Source: CAZKHG01 sp964552655
Lineage (GTDB): Bacteria; Bacteroidota; Bacteroidia; Bacteroidales; Tenuifilaceae
Length of the DNA: 23,440 nt
Assembly: GCA_964552655.1 (NCBI GenBank)
Contig: CAZKHG010000051.1
Span: forward strand, 1-23,440
Direction of reading: 5' to 3'
In this document: positions 23,329-23,440 of the stretch, in pieces
Numbering within the stretch: the stretch's first letter is position 1
Layout of the letters: every line of letters starts with the position of its first letter
Made by a program: the position numbers and the translations under genes
The notes under the pieces: generated by a model
The model's database searches: none
What the model was told of the DNA's origin: nothing
Seen by the model: the letters and a program-made list of their open reading frames with translations, nothing else

Positions 23329-23440
23329 TTAATAAGTTGTTGGAACTTTCGTGGCTTTAGCCAGCGCCTCTTTAAATGTCCTGTTCCTGTATGTCGGGCT
23401 GCGGCGGCCTATCATCTGCAGTGCATAGAACAGGGAAATT
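23329..23440 (-). CDS. 3' end of an unidentified gene cut by the window edge
   Basis: A frame entering from the right edge reads ISLFYALQMIGRRSPTYRNR followed by TFKEALAKATKVPTTY and a stop at 23329. It is basic and more GC-rich than its neighbours. I do not recognise it. If one base were added near the AAA at about 23350, the frame would continue as SSNNLLNALSDVNNFFQTVR to a hydrophobic C-terminal segment (FFITFGYVLIKTGAAVALVL) and stop at 23195. That continuation has no ATG of its own, so this gene too may be frameshifted. Confidence 0.4.
   Translation of the reverse strand, partial: ISLFYALQMIGRRSPTYRNRTFKEALAKATKVPTTY

Noticed and set aside
1..23440. tRNA, rRNA, insertion sequence or CRISPR array
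   Set aside because: Looked for characteristic cloverleaf ends, transposase motifs and regular repeats on both strands by eye and saw none.

Overview
The window looks like chromosomal DNA of a Bacteroidota bacterium, most likely from the Bacteroidales/Marinilabiliales/Cytophagales-type environmental lineages; I cannot name the genus. The signs are a gliding-motility lipoprotein (GldB), a TonB-dependent receptor paired with a DUF4249 lipoprotein, ECF sigma factors paired with anti-sigma/beta-barrel fusions, many lipoproteins, AT-rich start regions without clear Shine-Dalgarno sequences, and several -7 boxes of the Bacteroidota type (TAnnTTTG) placed correctly before genes.

Layout. 1-2.6 kb: a ketopantoate reductase-like gene (+), an outer-membrane-like lipoprotein (-), a possible two-helix membrane peptide (-) and an OsmC-type protein (+). 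2.6-6.5 kb (-): a lytic transglycosylase and uvrA, probably one operon. 6.6-10.4 kb (-): two tandem paralogous cassettes, each an ECF sigma factor overlapping by exactly 20 nt a gene with an anti-sigma-like N-terminus, one inner-membrane helix and a C-terminal beta-barrel-like domain; both sigma genes appear to start at non-ATG codons. 10.5-11.8 kb (+): a lipoprotein serpin. 11.8-13.2 kb (+): asnA (ammonia-dependent asparagine synthetase) behind a long leader. 13.3-16.0 kb (-): gldB and fhs. 16.3-17.8 kb (+): dnaB. 17.9-23.2 kb (-): a visibly more AT-rich accessory block with a DUF4249 lipoprotein, a TonB-dependent receptor and an FN3-domain lipoprotein that appears split by a one-base frameshift. 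The right edge holds the 3' end of another gene, perhaps also frameshifted.

The most interesting element is the asnA leader (11818-12133). It holds two attenuators in series. Each has a short reading frame rich in consecutive Asn codons (two NNN blocks in the first, seven Asn in a row in the second), then an intrinsic terminator hairpin with a U-tract. In each, the codons just after the Asn run contain a segment that can pair with the 5' arm of the terminator. This is the layout of classical trp/his ribosome-stalling attenuation, here aimed at asparagine and duplicated in tandem. I know of no described Asn-codon tandem attenuator for asnA, but I could not search.

Other points of interest are the duplicated sigma/anti-sigma-barrel cassettes with non-ATG sigma starts, the serpin with a canonical inhibitory hinge, the frameshifted FN3 lipoprotein, and several inverted repeats in intergenic regions.
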